Assembly: GCA_030018605.1 (NCBI GenBank) | Contig: JASEHP010000002.1 | Span: 1-35,928, forward strand | Direction: 5' to 3' | DNA from: Thermodesulfovibrionales bacterium | Lineage (GTDB): Bacteria > Nitrospirota > Thermodesulfovibrionia > Thermodesulfovibrionales > UBA1546 | Length of the DNA: 35,928 nt | In this document: positions 1 through 7,776 of the stretch, piece by piece | How the letters are laid out: every line of letters begins with the position of its first letter | Numbering within the stretch: position 1 is the first letter of the stretch | Notes under the pieces: generated by a model | The model's database searches: none | What the model was told of the DNA's origin: nothing | Seen by the model: only the letters and a program-made list of their open reading frames with translations | Position numbers and translations under genes: made by a program

Positions 1-384
1 CTTTCTGATCTTCTCCCAGTCTCCTGTCTGTATCAACCAGTTTCTTAAGGTATCTTTGCTTATCTCAATGCCTTCCATTTCTGAAAGCTTCTCACTTGCA
101 AGAGTCGGCCCAAATCCCTTGAGCTTTTCCCTATAAAACTTTATCGCTTTATCTTTTATCTTCTTCGGAAGGTTGCTGTTTGATGGTTTACCCCTGGCCT
201 TATGGATTATGCCAACATCTCCCTCAAGCCTTACTTTCTTGATTAGCCTCCTTACCTGCCGATCGCTCAATGATAGCAAGTCCCCTGCTTCTTTCTGCTT
301 TAATATCCCTTCGATTGCTTTACGGATTACATGCAACCGCCTTAACTCCCTCTGACTCATCTCGATTATGTCCTTCCCTGCCAT
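1..384 (-). CDS. ISNCY-like transposase, N-terminal part (cut by window edge)
   Basis: The reading frame starts at an ATG (382-384) behind a strong GGAGG ribosome site and stays open to base 1, so only the first 128 codons are visible and the 3' end lies outside the window. The protein begins with a basic helical region, followed by a helix-turn-helix (LSDRQVRRLIKKVR, about residues 39-52) that would bind the element ends. After this comes the segment GFGPTLASEKL (about residues 88-98), typical of ISNCY/integrase-type transposases, at the entry to the DDE domain. The catalytic residues would lie beyond the edge, so I cannot say whether the gene is intact. It lies beside a toxin-antitoxin pair, as is common in mobile DNA. 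Family assignment rests on remembered sequence resemblance. Confidence 0.75.
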   Translation of the reverse strand, partial: MAGKDIIEMSQRELRRLHVIRKAIEGILKQKEAGDLLSLSDRQVRRLIKKVRLEGDVGIIHKARGKPSNSNLPKKIKDKAIKFYREKLKGFGPTLASEKLSEMEGIEISKDTLRNWLIQTGDWEKIRK

Positions 385-431
385 CACGCCTCCTTTTTTT
401 AAAAAGAGGCAGTTTAGCATCACACGGAATA

Positions 432-474
432 GGACATTTCTACTTTGGTAAAACCGGACATTTCTATTTTGGTA
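432..474. repeat. Paired 19-bp direct repeats at the IS end
   Basis: Two copies of GGACATTTCTAYTTTGGTA at 432-450 and 456-474 differ at one base and are separated by AAACC. They lie upstream of the transposase start and downstream of the toxin gene, so they probably mark the outer end of the insertion sequence. Confidence 0.7.
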
Positions 475-519
475 TTACAGGTAAAATTCACATCGGATGA
501 AAACAGCACCCCAGCTTTT

Positions 520-858
520 CTAAACTTTCAAGATATTTTCCAGCTTTTGTTTCAAAATCTGCATATCAGCTGGATTCAGACTGCCGATCTTACTTTTTAT
601 CCTCTTTTTATCAATAGCCCTTAGTTGAAACACTAACGCGATAGATGTTGAAGTCAGATTATTGGTAGAATCCGGCTCTACGACAAAAGTAAACGGAAAA
701 TTCGCAGCTCTTATTTGTGTGGTGAAAGGGACAATCAACACAGTAGGAACCTTCTCTATGTTTTCAGCAGTCTGGACTACAATTGCAGGTCTGACGCCTT
801 GCTGTTCATGTCCGCCGGAAGTAGGTATTTCAACGAGATAAATATCTCCAAAAGTCAC
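520..858 (-). CDS. MazF/PemK-type toxin (endoribonuclease)
   Basis: A 112-residue protein, the usual MazF size. It opens with the family hallmark GDIYLVEIP, followed by QQGVRPAIVVQ (about residues 19-29), the arginine-proline strand of the PemK fold, then VPTVLIVPFTT (about 37-47) and a C-terminal helix. Known members cut mRNA at short sequences and are neutralised by the partner encoded just upstream. The start is GTG at 856-858, which overlaps the antitoxin stop (GTGA), so the two are translationally coupled with the antitoxin first. The pair lies next to an insertion-sequence end. Its cleavage specificity cannot be predicted from the sequence. Confidence 0.85.
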   Translation of the reverse strand: MTFGDIYLVEIPTSGGHEQQGVRPAIVVQTAENIEKVPTVLIVPFTTQIRAANFPFTFVVEPDSTNNLTSTSIALVFQLRAIDKKRIKSKIGSLNPADMQILKQKLENILKV

Positions 859-1067
859 GCTAACTTAGCCTCAAAATTACTTAGAGCTTCGTCGCTTAAA
901 GCATCCCACCCGTCAAACTCTTTTTTGAGGTAGAAATCCGCTTCCCTCTGCATAATAATGCTTTTTTTAAAGATGCGTATAATATTGAGAAGATTAAGAA
1001 TCTGTTCATCAGGCAAATTCTGCAACTCCTTGATAATTTCATCTTCATGCTTCATTTGCGTTTGCAT
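855..1067 (-). CDS. Antitoxin partner of the MazF-type toxin
   Basis: A 70-residue acidic, helical protein whose stop codon overlaps the toxin start. The N-terminal half (DEIIKELQNLPDEQILNLLN, about residues 8-27) resembles the short helical DUF2281-like antitoxins. The C-terminal half (about residues 40-70, with FDGWDALSDEALSNFEAKLA at the end) is rich in aromatic and acidic residues, as expected of a tail that wraps the toxin. I see no clear AbrB or ribbon-helix-helix DNA-binding domain, so autoregulation is uncertain. The start has a GGGGGGAA ribosome site 5 nt upstream. A second in-frame ATG lies four codons later. Confidence 0.75.
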   Translation of the reverse strand: MQTQMKHEDEIIKELQNLPDEQILNLLNIIRIFKKSIIMQREADFYLKKEFDGWDALSDEALSNFEAKLA

Positions 1068-1102
1068 TTCTTCCCCCCTTCACAGAATAATAATATAGGC
1101 TC

Positions 1103-1111
1103 ATTATATCA
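1103..1111 (-). promoter_or_regulatory. Extended -10 promoter for the toxin-antitoxin pair
   Basis: On the minus strand the sequence reads TGATATAAT, a perfect extended -10 (TGnTATAAT), with no convincing -35. Transcription would start near 1096, leaving a leader of about 30 nt before the antitoxin ATG. An imperfect inverted repeat (ATAAT at 1090-1094, ATTAT at 1103-1107) overlaps it and could be an operator. Confidence 0.5.
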
Positions 1112-1117
1112 TAAAAT

Positions 1118-3214
1118 CTATTTCTTGCTTGAAATAAACACTCCGTCCCAATCAGGAGGAGGAGGCGTCTGAAGGTATTCGCGGCATCTTTCAGAATAAA
1201 GTTTTGCCACAGGGTCATTGTGTTCACCGGCAAGCCCTGTAAAAATATCAAGCGCATTCTGAAAACCCTTTGCCCTGTAAACTTTCAGGGCTTCGGAAAA
1301 TCCATCTGCAAGCTTGGAATTTCCGTCTGTCATTAACTCAAAAATCGCAACGGGTTTTTCCTTGCCCACAACCCTCATGAGATCTATCTCCCTGAGCAAA
1401 AATTTATCCTTAACCTTTTCAACGGTAAACTCACTCAGGATTATATGTGTGCCGTAATATTTGTTCTGCCCTTCAAGCCTTGAAGCCAGGTTTACCGTGT
1501 CGCCGATCGCCGTATAATCAAACCTCATATCCGCTCCCATATTTCCAACAACAGCATATCCTGTGTTCACCCCTATCCCTATGTCAACAGGAGGAAGCCC
1601 TTTCTGTTTAAAACTGCCGTTTATTCCCTTCAATTTATCAATCATTTCTATTGCTGTCCTGCATGCCTTTTCAGGGTGGTCCGTTACATCCAACGGTGCG
1701 TTATAAATCGCCATCACTGCATCGCCGATATACTTATCCAGAGTCCCGTTATTTTTCAGGACAACTTCTGTCATAGGGCCAAGATATTCATTAAGAAGCG
1801 AGACAAGAACATCAGGCGCAAGCTTTTCCGAGATGCCCGTAAACCCTCTTATGTCTGAAAACAGAACAGTTATCTCTTTCTTTGCGCCTCCGAGCGCGAG
1901 CCTGTCAGGATTCTTTATTATCTCAGCAACAAGCTCAGGCGAAACATAACTTGAAAACGCCTTTTTAAGGTAGCGGTTCTTCCTTTCTACCACAAGGTTT
2001 CTGTATGCCTCAGAGCTTATAAATGCCATTGCTGTTGAGGAAAGCGGATACAAAAGGCTCATATCTATGGAATAGTTTCTGAACAACAAATAATTGAAAA
2101 CAGCATATACGCCGGACACAAATATAAAAGCAACAAGCCCCAGAAAGCTGTTTCTCAATACGCCGAGCATCAATGTAAGGATTACAGGGAATAACGCCAA
2201 ACATAAAATCTCAATCGCAATTATCCTTCCATCTCTTAATATGAATCTGCCCTGAAGAGCATTGGACGCTACAGTTGCATGTATCTCAACTCCCGGGAAA
2301 GCTGACTCAACAGGGGTTGCCCTCATGTCATAGATGCCAACCTCTGTCGCGCCGACAAACACAATCTTGTCTTTCAGTTCTTCGTTTTTTAATCTCTTTT
2401 TAATAACATCAACCGCTGACAGCGTGGCAATAGTCCCGCCCTTGCCGTAGTAATTCACAGTAAGCCTTCCGCTTTCATCAGAGGGGATAGACATATCTCC
2501 AAGCCTTAGAGATGAAACACCGAAAGGCTCCACTTCAAGCATAATCTCCTTGCCTGTGTAATGCCGCAATGCCTTTAACGCAAGCGAGGGATAAATTTCT
2601 CCGTTATAAAGCATAAGAAGAGTTGATTTTCTTACAGGGCCGTCAGCGTCCGGGTCTGTATTGAAAAAGCCGAAATCCAGAGCGCCGCGTCCAAGCAAGG
2701 AGATATTTGTCTCCACAAAAGGACGGTGATATACAGGAACCGACACCACACCTTCTGCAATCTTCAGAAGTTTTATCTTTGACAACTCTATCTGGGATAT
2801 AGCCTTTGGGTCTGCGTCTTCTTTTTCATCCCTGAAAAAATAACCGAGGATTACACTGCTGTTTTTTTCTATGGCTCTGGAAAGCGCTGTATCTTCTTTG
2901 CTGTTCGAAGGTTCGGAGAAAACAATGTCCAGCGCTGTTACCTTTACTCCGTATTCTTTTAAGCTATTCAGAAGTCCGGCAAATACAGACCTTTTCCACG
3001 GCCACCTGCCGAGTTCATTGACGCTCTTTGAATCTATTGCAACTATCACAACCCTGTTGTCAGGCTGCACATTCTTCCGGATTTTAAATCTTGCATCTTT
3101 GAGTTTCAGGTCAACCGCATCAAGGAAATGAAAATTCTGCCTGTAAATGAAAAAGGTTACAACTGAAGCAAGAAGACCAATTACAATAAAGGTCAGCAGT
3201 TTGGAGTATTTCAT
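1118..3214 (-). CDS. CHASE2-domain adenylate cyclase (membrane-bound, class III)
   Basis: A 698-residue membrane protein predicted to make cyclic AMP in the cytoplasm in response to an extracytoplasmic signal. One membrane segment (about residues 7-25) leads to an outside CHASE2 sensor (about 30-325, with VVIVAIDSKSVNELGRWPW near residue 55). Three close membrane helices follow (about 330-400), then a class III nucleotide cyclase domain (about 435-620). The metal-binding aspartates are seen in FSDIRGFTGI and YIGDAVMAI. The LDKYIGD lysine and the DYTAIGDTVNLASRLEG segment fit ATP rather than GTP as substrate. The C-terminus has a short helical tail with a TPR-like look. It lies 64 nt downstream of a FecR/TPR gene on the same strand; this pairing recurs in several phyla, so the two probably share a signalling pathway. 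The ligand is unknown. Confidence 0.9.
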   Translation of the reverse strand: MKYSKLLTFIVIGLLASVVTFFIYRQNFHFLDAVDLKLKDARFKIRKNVQPDNRVVIVAIDSKSVNELGRWPWKRSVFAGLLNSLKEYGVKVTALDIVFSEPSNSKEDTALSRAIEKNSSVILGYFFRDEKEDADPKAISQIELSKIKLLKIAEGVVSVPVYHRPFVETNISLLGRGALDFGFFNTDPDADGPVRKSTLLMLYNGEIYPSLALKALRHYTGKEIMLEVEPFGVSSLRLGDMSIPSDESGRLTVNYYGKGGTIATLSAVDVIKKRLKNEELKDKIVFVGATEVGIYDMRATPVESAFPGVEIHATVASNALQGRFILRDGRIIAIEILCLALFPVILTLMLGVLRNSFLGLVAFIFVSGVYAVFNYLLFRNYSIDMSLLYPLSSTAMAFISSEAYRNLVVERKNRYLKKAFSSYVSPELVAEIIKNPDRLALGGAKKEITVLFSDIRGFTGISEKLAPDVLVSLLNEYLGPMTEVVLKNNGTLDKYIGDAVMAIYNAPLDVTDHPEKACRTAIEMIDKLKGINGSFKQKGLPPVDIGIGVNTGYAVVGNMGADMRFDYTAIGDTVNLASRLEGQNKYYGTHIILSEFTVEKVKDKFLLREIDLMRVVGKEKPVAIFELMTDGNSKLADGFSEALKVYRAKGFQNALDIFTGLAGEHNDPVAKLYSERCREYLQTPPPPDWDGVFISSKK

Positions 3215-3278
3215 AATTGCCCCTTTTCTACGGGTCTACGACAAGCCAGTTTCCTCCTGCTTTGGCGGGATTACCGCA

Positions 3279-4325
3279 TTAATCTTTCATTCTCTGGAGA
3301 TAAGTCTCTACATTGCCTATGTGTTTGCCGTTAGGGAATTCGCTTTTATACTGAAGCAGCCTTTCCTTTGCCCTTTTTGCAAATCCCATTTCATCAAGAA
3401 GTATGCCTGTAAGATAGAGCGCTGTTTCACGCTGCGGGCTTATCGGGTATTCCTCAAGGATAAGCAGATATTCTGCAAGCGCAGCTTCCTGATTTCTCAG
3501 AAATCTCGAATAAACAGCTCCCCTTTCAAGCCTTGCATCGCCTCTGATTTCGAGTTTATCAGTAAGGTCAAGCGCTATCTGAAAAATATAAAGCGCCTCA
3601 TCATATCTTCCGGCATCAGCCAGATAATGAGCATAATTTATATTCCACCTTGCGATTATATGAGGAAGGTTGCCTGATATTTCCCACTCTTGCGGAGGCT
3701 TTGCAGCGGTAATCTCTTCAAAATCTTTCTTTGCCGTGTATAATGGTGTGTCCTGTTCAATCTTAACAGGGTCAGTCGGGTTGATTCCCCTTGTGTTCTG
3801 AACCATAGTGTCTGAAGAAAGCGGCTTGGATAATTCCGTATTGCCCGAAATCTCAGCGGTTCCTTCATTTCCGAAAAGGACATTTGCATAACCCTGTGTC
3901 ATCATCATAAATTCAGTCCCTTTGATGCCGGCAACTGCTGTGGGGCTTTTCACCTTGAAATTTGTCTGCTGTCCTGCAAGCCTTGTAACAGTAGCCCTGA
4001 GTTTGCCCTGAGTTAATTTAAAAACACCTTCCTTTTTATCAGTTGAAACCACAAATTTATCTATCTCAAGTTCTGTGTTATTGGCGAGGGTAAAAGCGCT
4101 GCCATCGGACAGAGACAGTTTTGCCCATCCATCCTTGCCCGTCTTTATCCAGCATCCTGCTTCAAAATCCATGCCTTCCTTGGCTTTTTTATAAGGCACG
4201 TTGGCTTTGTCTCTCCAAGATACTTCACCGCTGAACTTTGCAATTTTCCCGGCAGCAGCATACACAGTGGAAACGAACATAAAGAGACACACATTGACCA
4301 GAATAATTAAAAATATCTTTTTCAT
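3279..4325 (-). CDS. FecR-domain protein with TPR-like C-terminus, exported
   Basis: A 348-residue protein with a cleavable signal peptide (about residues 1-23, ending VYAAA). A FecR domain follows (about 45-165), with the repeated beta segments GCWIKTGKDGWAKLSLSDGS, LTQGKLRATV and SPTAVAGIKGTEFMM. The C-terminal part (about 220-348) is helical and TPR-like (AHYLADAGRYDEALYIFQIAL). The start has a GGGGAGG ribosome site. In iron transport FecR is a membrane anti-sigma sensor. This version is soluble, has no membrane helix and no sigma-factor gene nearby, so it belongs to the large family of periplasmic FecR-like proteins of unknown role. A link to the downstream CHASE2 cyclase is inferred from gene order. 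Confidence 0.85.
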   Translation of the reverse strand: MKKIFLIILVNVCLFMFVSTVYAAAGKIAKFSGEVSWRDKANVPYKKAKEGMDFEAGCWIKTGKDGWAKLSLSDGSAFTLANNTELEIDKFVVSTDKKEGVFKLTQGKLRATVTRLAGQQTNFKVKSPTAVAGIKGTEFMMMTQGYANVLFGNEGTAEISGNTELSKPLSSDTMVQNTRGINPTDPVKIEQDTPLYTAKKDFEEITAAKPPQEWEISGNLPHIIARWNINYAHYLADAGRYDEALYIFQIALDLTDKLEIRGDARLERGAVYSRFLRNQEAALAEYLLILEEYPISPQRETALYLTGILLDEMGFAKRAKERLLQYKSEFPNGKHIGNVETYLQRMKD

Positions 4326-4503
4326 AACCGCCTCCCCAAATCAGGTTTTCAGCCTGTTACCTTTTTTTTCAGGGCTTCCCCACACAAGCATGGCGTTACC
4401 CTTCAGATAAAATTAATATCAAATGCTGCCTTTACTGTCAAGGTAAAAATACCATGCCTGCACTCAAACCGCTTCTCAATATGCCCTGATGATATTTTTC
4501 CCC

Positions 4504-5565
4504 TTAACTATTAACTACGGAAAGAAGGTTCAGTTCTTCATAGATTTCTTCGGGCGTCATTATTGCGCCGCCCGTTCTTCCGTAAAAAAGAACTTCCGAT
4601 TTGCCGTTAACGGCAAGCCTTACATCCTCAACCATCTGGCCTGCATTAAGTTCAATCGTGATAAACCTCCTCTTGGGATTTGCAAGAGCTGCAAGTTCCT
4701 TTTCAGGGAAAGGGAAAAGACTGATGGGACGGAAAAATCCTAATCTGGAGCCTTCACTCCGCAACTTCTTGACAGCAGAAAATGCTATACGAGCCGCAGT
4801 TCCGAATGCAACAACTATTGTCTCGGCGTCTTCTGTGCCAAACATCTCAAATCTTACCTCATCTTCTTTCATCTTCCTGTATTTTTCCTGAAGAATGCTG
4901 TTTCTAACTTCAAGTTCGCCCTCGCCCATATAGAGAGATTTGACCACATTCGGGCCTCTCCCTCCGCACCCTGTCAGCGCCCATGTCTTCTCCGGAAGGT
5001 CGGGCTTTATATAAGGCGTCTGATAAAAAGGCTCCATCATCTGGCCCAGTATCCCATCGCCGAGAATCATTACAGGATTCCTGTATTCATCCGCCTTATC
5101 AAAGGCAAGCATGGTTAAATCCCAGAGTTCCTGAAGATTATACGGAGCATATACAAGAAGTTTATAATCACCGTGCCCGCCGCCTTTTACTGTCTGAAAA
5201 TAATCCGCCTGGCTGCCTGATATGTTTCCAAGTCCGGGCCCTCCCCTCTGCATATTCACGAGTACAGCGGGAAGCTCTGCTCCGCACAGATAGGAAACCG
5301 TCTCCTGCATCAGGCTTATGCCGGGGCTGCTTGACGATGTCATAGCCCGCGCGCCCGCAGCAGAGGCGCCATACACCATATTTATTGCGGCTAATTCGCT
5401 TTCAGCCTGAATAAAGACGCCTCCCGCATCTTCCATGCGCCAAGACATATATTCAGGAATTTCATTTTGCGGGGTTATAGGATAGCCTGCATAAAAACGG
5501 CAGCCTGCCTGAATCGCTGCCTCTGCAATGACCTCATTACCCTTCATGAAAATCTTTTTAGCCAT
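4504..5565 (-). CDS. vorB: 2-oxoacid:ferredoxin oxidoreductase alpha subunit, VorB type
   Basis: A 353-residue protein matching the alpha subunit (pyrimidine-binding and C-terminal domains) of 2-ketoisovalerate/2-oxoglutarate ferredoxin oxidoreductases. The hallmark GYPITPQNEIPEYM is near residue 25. AESELAAINMVYGASAAGARAMTSSSSPG (about 53-81, split here only for description) is the conserved core, and GRTGGAIMTPEEIY lies near the C-terminus. The enzyme family oxidises branched-chain or other 2-oxoacids to acyl-CoA and reduces ferredoxin, or runs in reverse for CO2 fixation. The TPP-binding, gamma and ferredoxin subunits that normally follow are absent here: the next gene is fecR. I prefer the ATG at 5563-5565 (MAKKIFMKG) over the one at 5572-5574, because the latter lies inside a TATAAT box. 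No ribosome site is seen for either. Confidence 0.85.
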   Translation of the reverse strand: MAKKIFMKGNEVIAEAAIQAGCRFYAGYPITPQNEIPEYMSWRMEDAGGVFIQAESELAAINMVYGASAAGARAMTSSSSPGISLMQETVSYLCGAELPAVLVNMQRGGPGLGNISGSQADYFQTVKGGGHGDYKLLVYAPYNLQELWDLTMLAFDKADEYRNPVMILGDGILGQMMEPFYQTPYIKPDLPEKTWALTGCGGRGPNVVKSLYMGEGELEVRNSILQEKYRKMKEDEVRFEMFGTEDAETIVVAFGTAARIAFSAVKKLRSEGSRLGFFRPISLFPFPEKELAALANPKRRFITIELNAGQMVEDVRLAVNGKSEVLFYGRTGGAIMTPEEIYEELNLLSVVNS

Positions 5566-5572
5566 CGGAAAC

Positions 5573-5581
5573 ATTATATCA
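5573..5581 (-). promoter_or_regulatory. Extended -10 promoter for vorB
   Basis: The minus strand reads TGATATAAT here, identical to the box upstream of the antitoxin gene. The MAKKIF start codon lies 7 nt after it, so transcription should begin at or next to the AUG. No Shine-Dalgarno is present. This suggests a leaderless mRNA. Confidence 0.45.
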
Positions 5582-5584
5582 CAT

Positions 5585-5614
5585 TTGACAAAACGCCAAC
5601 CCTTACATTATGAT
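5585..5614 (+). promoter_or_regulatory. Sigma70-type promoter of glyQ
   Basis: A perfect -35 TTGACA (5585-5590) is followed by an 18-bp spacer and the -10 TATGAT (5609-5614). A GAGGAG ribosome site lies at 5629-5634, 6 nt before the glyQ ATG. Confidence 0.65.
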
Positions 5615-5640
5615 TTTTTCACAATACCGAGGAGATATTA

Positions 5641-6516
5641 ATGTATTTTCAGGAACTGATTTTAAAGCTTCATGAATTCTGGTCAAAGCAGGGCTGCGTC
5701 CTGCTCCAGCCTTATGATATTGAGGTCGGCGCAGGGACATTCCATCCCGCAACCTTTTTTAAAGTCCTCGGGCCCGAGCCGTGGAAAACGGCTTATGTCG
5801 AACCTTCAAGGAGGCCTACAGACGGCAGATACGGCGAGAACCCGAACAGGCTTCAGCATTATTACCAGTATCAGGTAATCCTTAAGCCCTCGCCGAATGA
5901 AAGTCAGGAAATTTATCTTGAAAGCCTCACATATCTCGGCATAGAACCTCAAAAACATGACATAAGGTTTGTGGAAGATGACTGGGAATCCCCGACACTC
6001 GGCGCATGGGGGCTTGGGTGGGAAGTCTGGCTTGACGGAATGGAAATAACACAGTTCACGTATTTTCAGCAGGTAGGAAGCATTGACCTGAAGCCTGTGT
6101 CCCTTGAGATAACATACGGGCTTGAAAGAATTGCCATGTACCTTCAGAATGCAGACAATGTATTCAACCTTGAGTGGTCCAAGGGCATTAAATACGGCGA
6201 CATTCACCATATTGATGAAGTGGAATTTTCAAAATATAATTTTGATTACGCAGACACAGAACTTCTGATAAAGCAATTTGAAGCCTATGAAAAAGAATCC
6301 ATAAGACTGAATGAACTCGGACTCGTCCTGCCGTCATATGAGTTCTGCCTTAAGTGTTCGCATACGTTCAACCTTCTTGACGCAAGGGGAGCTATCTCGG
6401 TAACAGAGAGGACAGGCTACATTGCACGAGTGAGGAACCTTGCGAGGCTGTGCGCACATGCGTATATGAAACAGAGAGAAGAGATGGGATTTCCGCTGCT
6501 GAAGACTTCAATTTGA
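5641..6516 (+). CDS. glyQ: Glycyl-tRNA synthetase alpha subunit
   Basis: A 291-residue protein of normal GlyQ length. It begins with the class II catalytic core (FQELILKLHEFWSKQGCVLL, residues 3-22), followed by the motif 2 region with EPSRRPTDGRYGENPNRLQ (about 54-72), and ends in the usual helical segment (RVRNLARLCAHAYMKQREEM). It joins GlyS in an alpha2-beta2 enzyme that charges tRNA-Gly, and the alpha subunit carries the aminoacylation site. Promoter and ribosome site are clear. Its partner glyS, normally directly downstream, is 4.7 kb away in this window, beyond a restriction-modification cassette and two other genes. Confidence 0.97.
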   Translation: MYFQELILKLHEFWSKQGCVLLQPYDIEVGAGTFHPATFFKVLGPEPWKTAYVEPSRRPTDGRYGENPNRLQHYYQYQVILKPSPNESQEIYLESLTYLGIEPQKHDIRFVEDDWESPTLGAWGLGWEVWLDGMEITQFTYFQQVGSIDLKPVSLEITYGLERIAMYLQNADNVFNLEWSKGIKYGDIHHIDEVEFSKYNFDYADTELLIKQFEAYEKESIRLNELGLVLPSYEFCLKCSHTFNLLDARGAISVTERTGYIARVRNLARLCAHAYMKQREEMGFPLLKTSI

Positions 6517-6542
6517 GACCCCTGAAAAAGTCTTTTTTGGAT

Positions 6543-6581
6543 GTCATTGCGAGGAGGTCGTTACGACCGACGTGGCAATCT
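6543..6581. repeat. GTCATTGCGAGG-type dispersed palindromic repeat
   Basis: The segment starts GTCATTGCGAGG, contains the inner palindrome GGTCGTTACGACC (6556-6568) and ends GGCAATCTC. Two more copies, in inverted arrangement, occur at 11060-11131. Such elements are common between genes in Nitrospirota and deltaproteobacteria-like genomes, a statement from general knowledge. It lies directly after glyQ, at the left edge of the split between glyQ and glyS. Confidence 0.7.
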
Positions 6582-6669
6582 CTAACGTATTGATTCAGAG
6601 AAGTGAACAGAATTCTCTTGCTAATGTGGCGTTAAGACAAAAAAGGCAATTGAACAACTTGCGCTGATA

Positions 6670-7776
6670 ATGGTAAGTTATAGCATGGCAATTTATAAAG
6701 GTAAGAATGGCAAGGCAATTAGATATATTGATTTATTCTGTGGCATTGGCGGTTTTCGCGTTGCTGCTGAACAATTAGGCAGTGACTTGGGCGCGCCGGT
6801 CAAGTGCGTTTTTTCAAGCGATATTGACGAGGATTGCAAGCAGGCTTATGCAGCGAATTTCGGTGAAGAGCCAGCGGGCGATATTACAGCGATTAAATCA
6901 GAGGACATACCTGACCATGATATACTCTTTGCCGGTTTCCCATGTCAGCCGTTCAGCATAATCGGCCATAGGAAAGGGTTTGAGGACACGCGCGGCACCC
7001 TTTTCTTTGAGATTGCCCGCATACTTGAAGCAAAAAAACCAAAGGCATTTGTGTTGGAAAACGTAAAATTATTAGCGGGTCATAACAACGGTAAGACACT
7101 TAAACGTATCATGACAGCTTTGAGAGAATTAGGCTATCATGCCGACTTCCGCATCTTCAATGCGCTGGATTTTGGCCTGCCTCAAAAAAGAGAACGCATA
7201 TTTATTGTCGGGTTCAAGAAAGCCTGTTCATTTGATTGGCCGAAAGGCGGCGTGCCAATGACTCCGCTAAAGGCTGTTTTAGAGGCAAACGCGCCTGAAC
7301 ACTACTATGCTTCCCAATACATAAGAAAGAATCGGCTCAAAAAACAAAAGCCCACAAAAGAACCTACGATATGGCACGAAAATAAAGCAGGACATATCAG
7401 CGCATATCCTTTTTCTTGCGCGTTACGCGCTGGAGCTTCATATAATTATTTATTGGTCAACGGAGAAAGGCGCCTTACTATGCGCGAGATGTTGCGGTTA
7501 CAAGGATTTCCAGACAGTTATCAAATTGTCTGCAACTATAGTCAAACCCGGAAACAAGCTGGCAACAGTCTTCCTGTTCCTGTAGCCAAAGCAGTCCTCA
7601 AAAATTTGTTTATTGCTCAGGGATGGCATAACGGCTATGTCGAATATGATGTCAATAATCTTCAGTATCAAATGGTTGATGGGCAGATGAGAATTTTTGA
7701 AAAAGGGAAAAAATATGGCAGAAGGGCCAAGACTAAGAACAGTAGAGAAATACAAGCCGCCGTATCCGCTAAATAA
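6670..7776 (+). CDS. DNA (cytosine-5-)-methyltransferase
   Basis: A 368-residue C5 methyltransferase with its motifs in standard order. Motif I is DLFCGIGGFR (about residues 22-31, S-adenosylmethionine binding) and motif IV is GFPCQPFS (catalytic cysteine near 98). VLENVKLL is motif VI, QKRERIFIVGF is motif VIII, MREMLRLQGFP is motif IX and QAGNSLPVP is motif X. The target-recognition region between VIII and IX is about 75-100 residues, a typical mono-specific type II size. The C-terminal 50 residues past motif X extend beyond many family members. It overlaps the next gene by 62 nt, and a Vsr gene follows, so it is the protecting methylase of a type II system. The start may instead be the ATG at 6685 (MAIYKG); neither has a good ribosome site. 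The target site cannot be read from sequence alone. Confidence 0.93.
   Translation: MVSYSMAIYKGKNGKAIRYIDLFCGIGGFRVAAEQLGSDLGAPVKCVFSSDIDEDCKQAYAANFGEEPAGDITAIKSEDIPDHDILFAGFPCQPFSIIGHRKGFEDTRGTLFFEIARILEAKKPKAFVLENVKLLAGHNNGKTLKRIMTALRELGYHADFRIFNALDFGLPQKRERIFIVGFKKACSFDWPKGGVPMTPLKAVLEANAPEHYYASQYIRKNRLKKQKPTKEPTIWHENKAGHISAYPFSCALRAGASYNYLLVNGERRLTMREMLRLQGFPDSYQIVCNYSQTRKQAGNSLPVPVAKAVLKNLFIAQGWHNGYVEYDVNNLQYQMVDGQMRIFEKGKKYGRRAKTKNSREIQAAVSAK

Larger units (their letters stand above)
1..474. mobile_element. One end of an ISNCY-like insertion sequence
   Basis: The transposase frame is followed, on its upstream side, by two nearly identical 19-bp direct repeats at 432-450 and 456-474 (GGACATTTCTAYTTTGGTA, one mismatch, 5 bp apart). 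Tandem repeats of this kind are usual at ends of this class of element, where they are probably transposase binding sites. The exact outer boundary and any target duplication cannot be set because the other end is not in the window. Confidence 0.6.
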
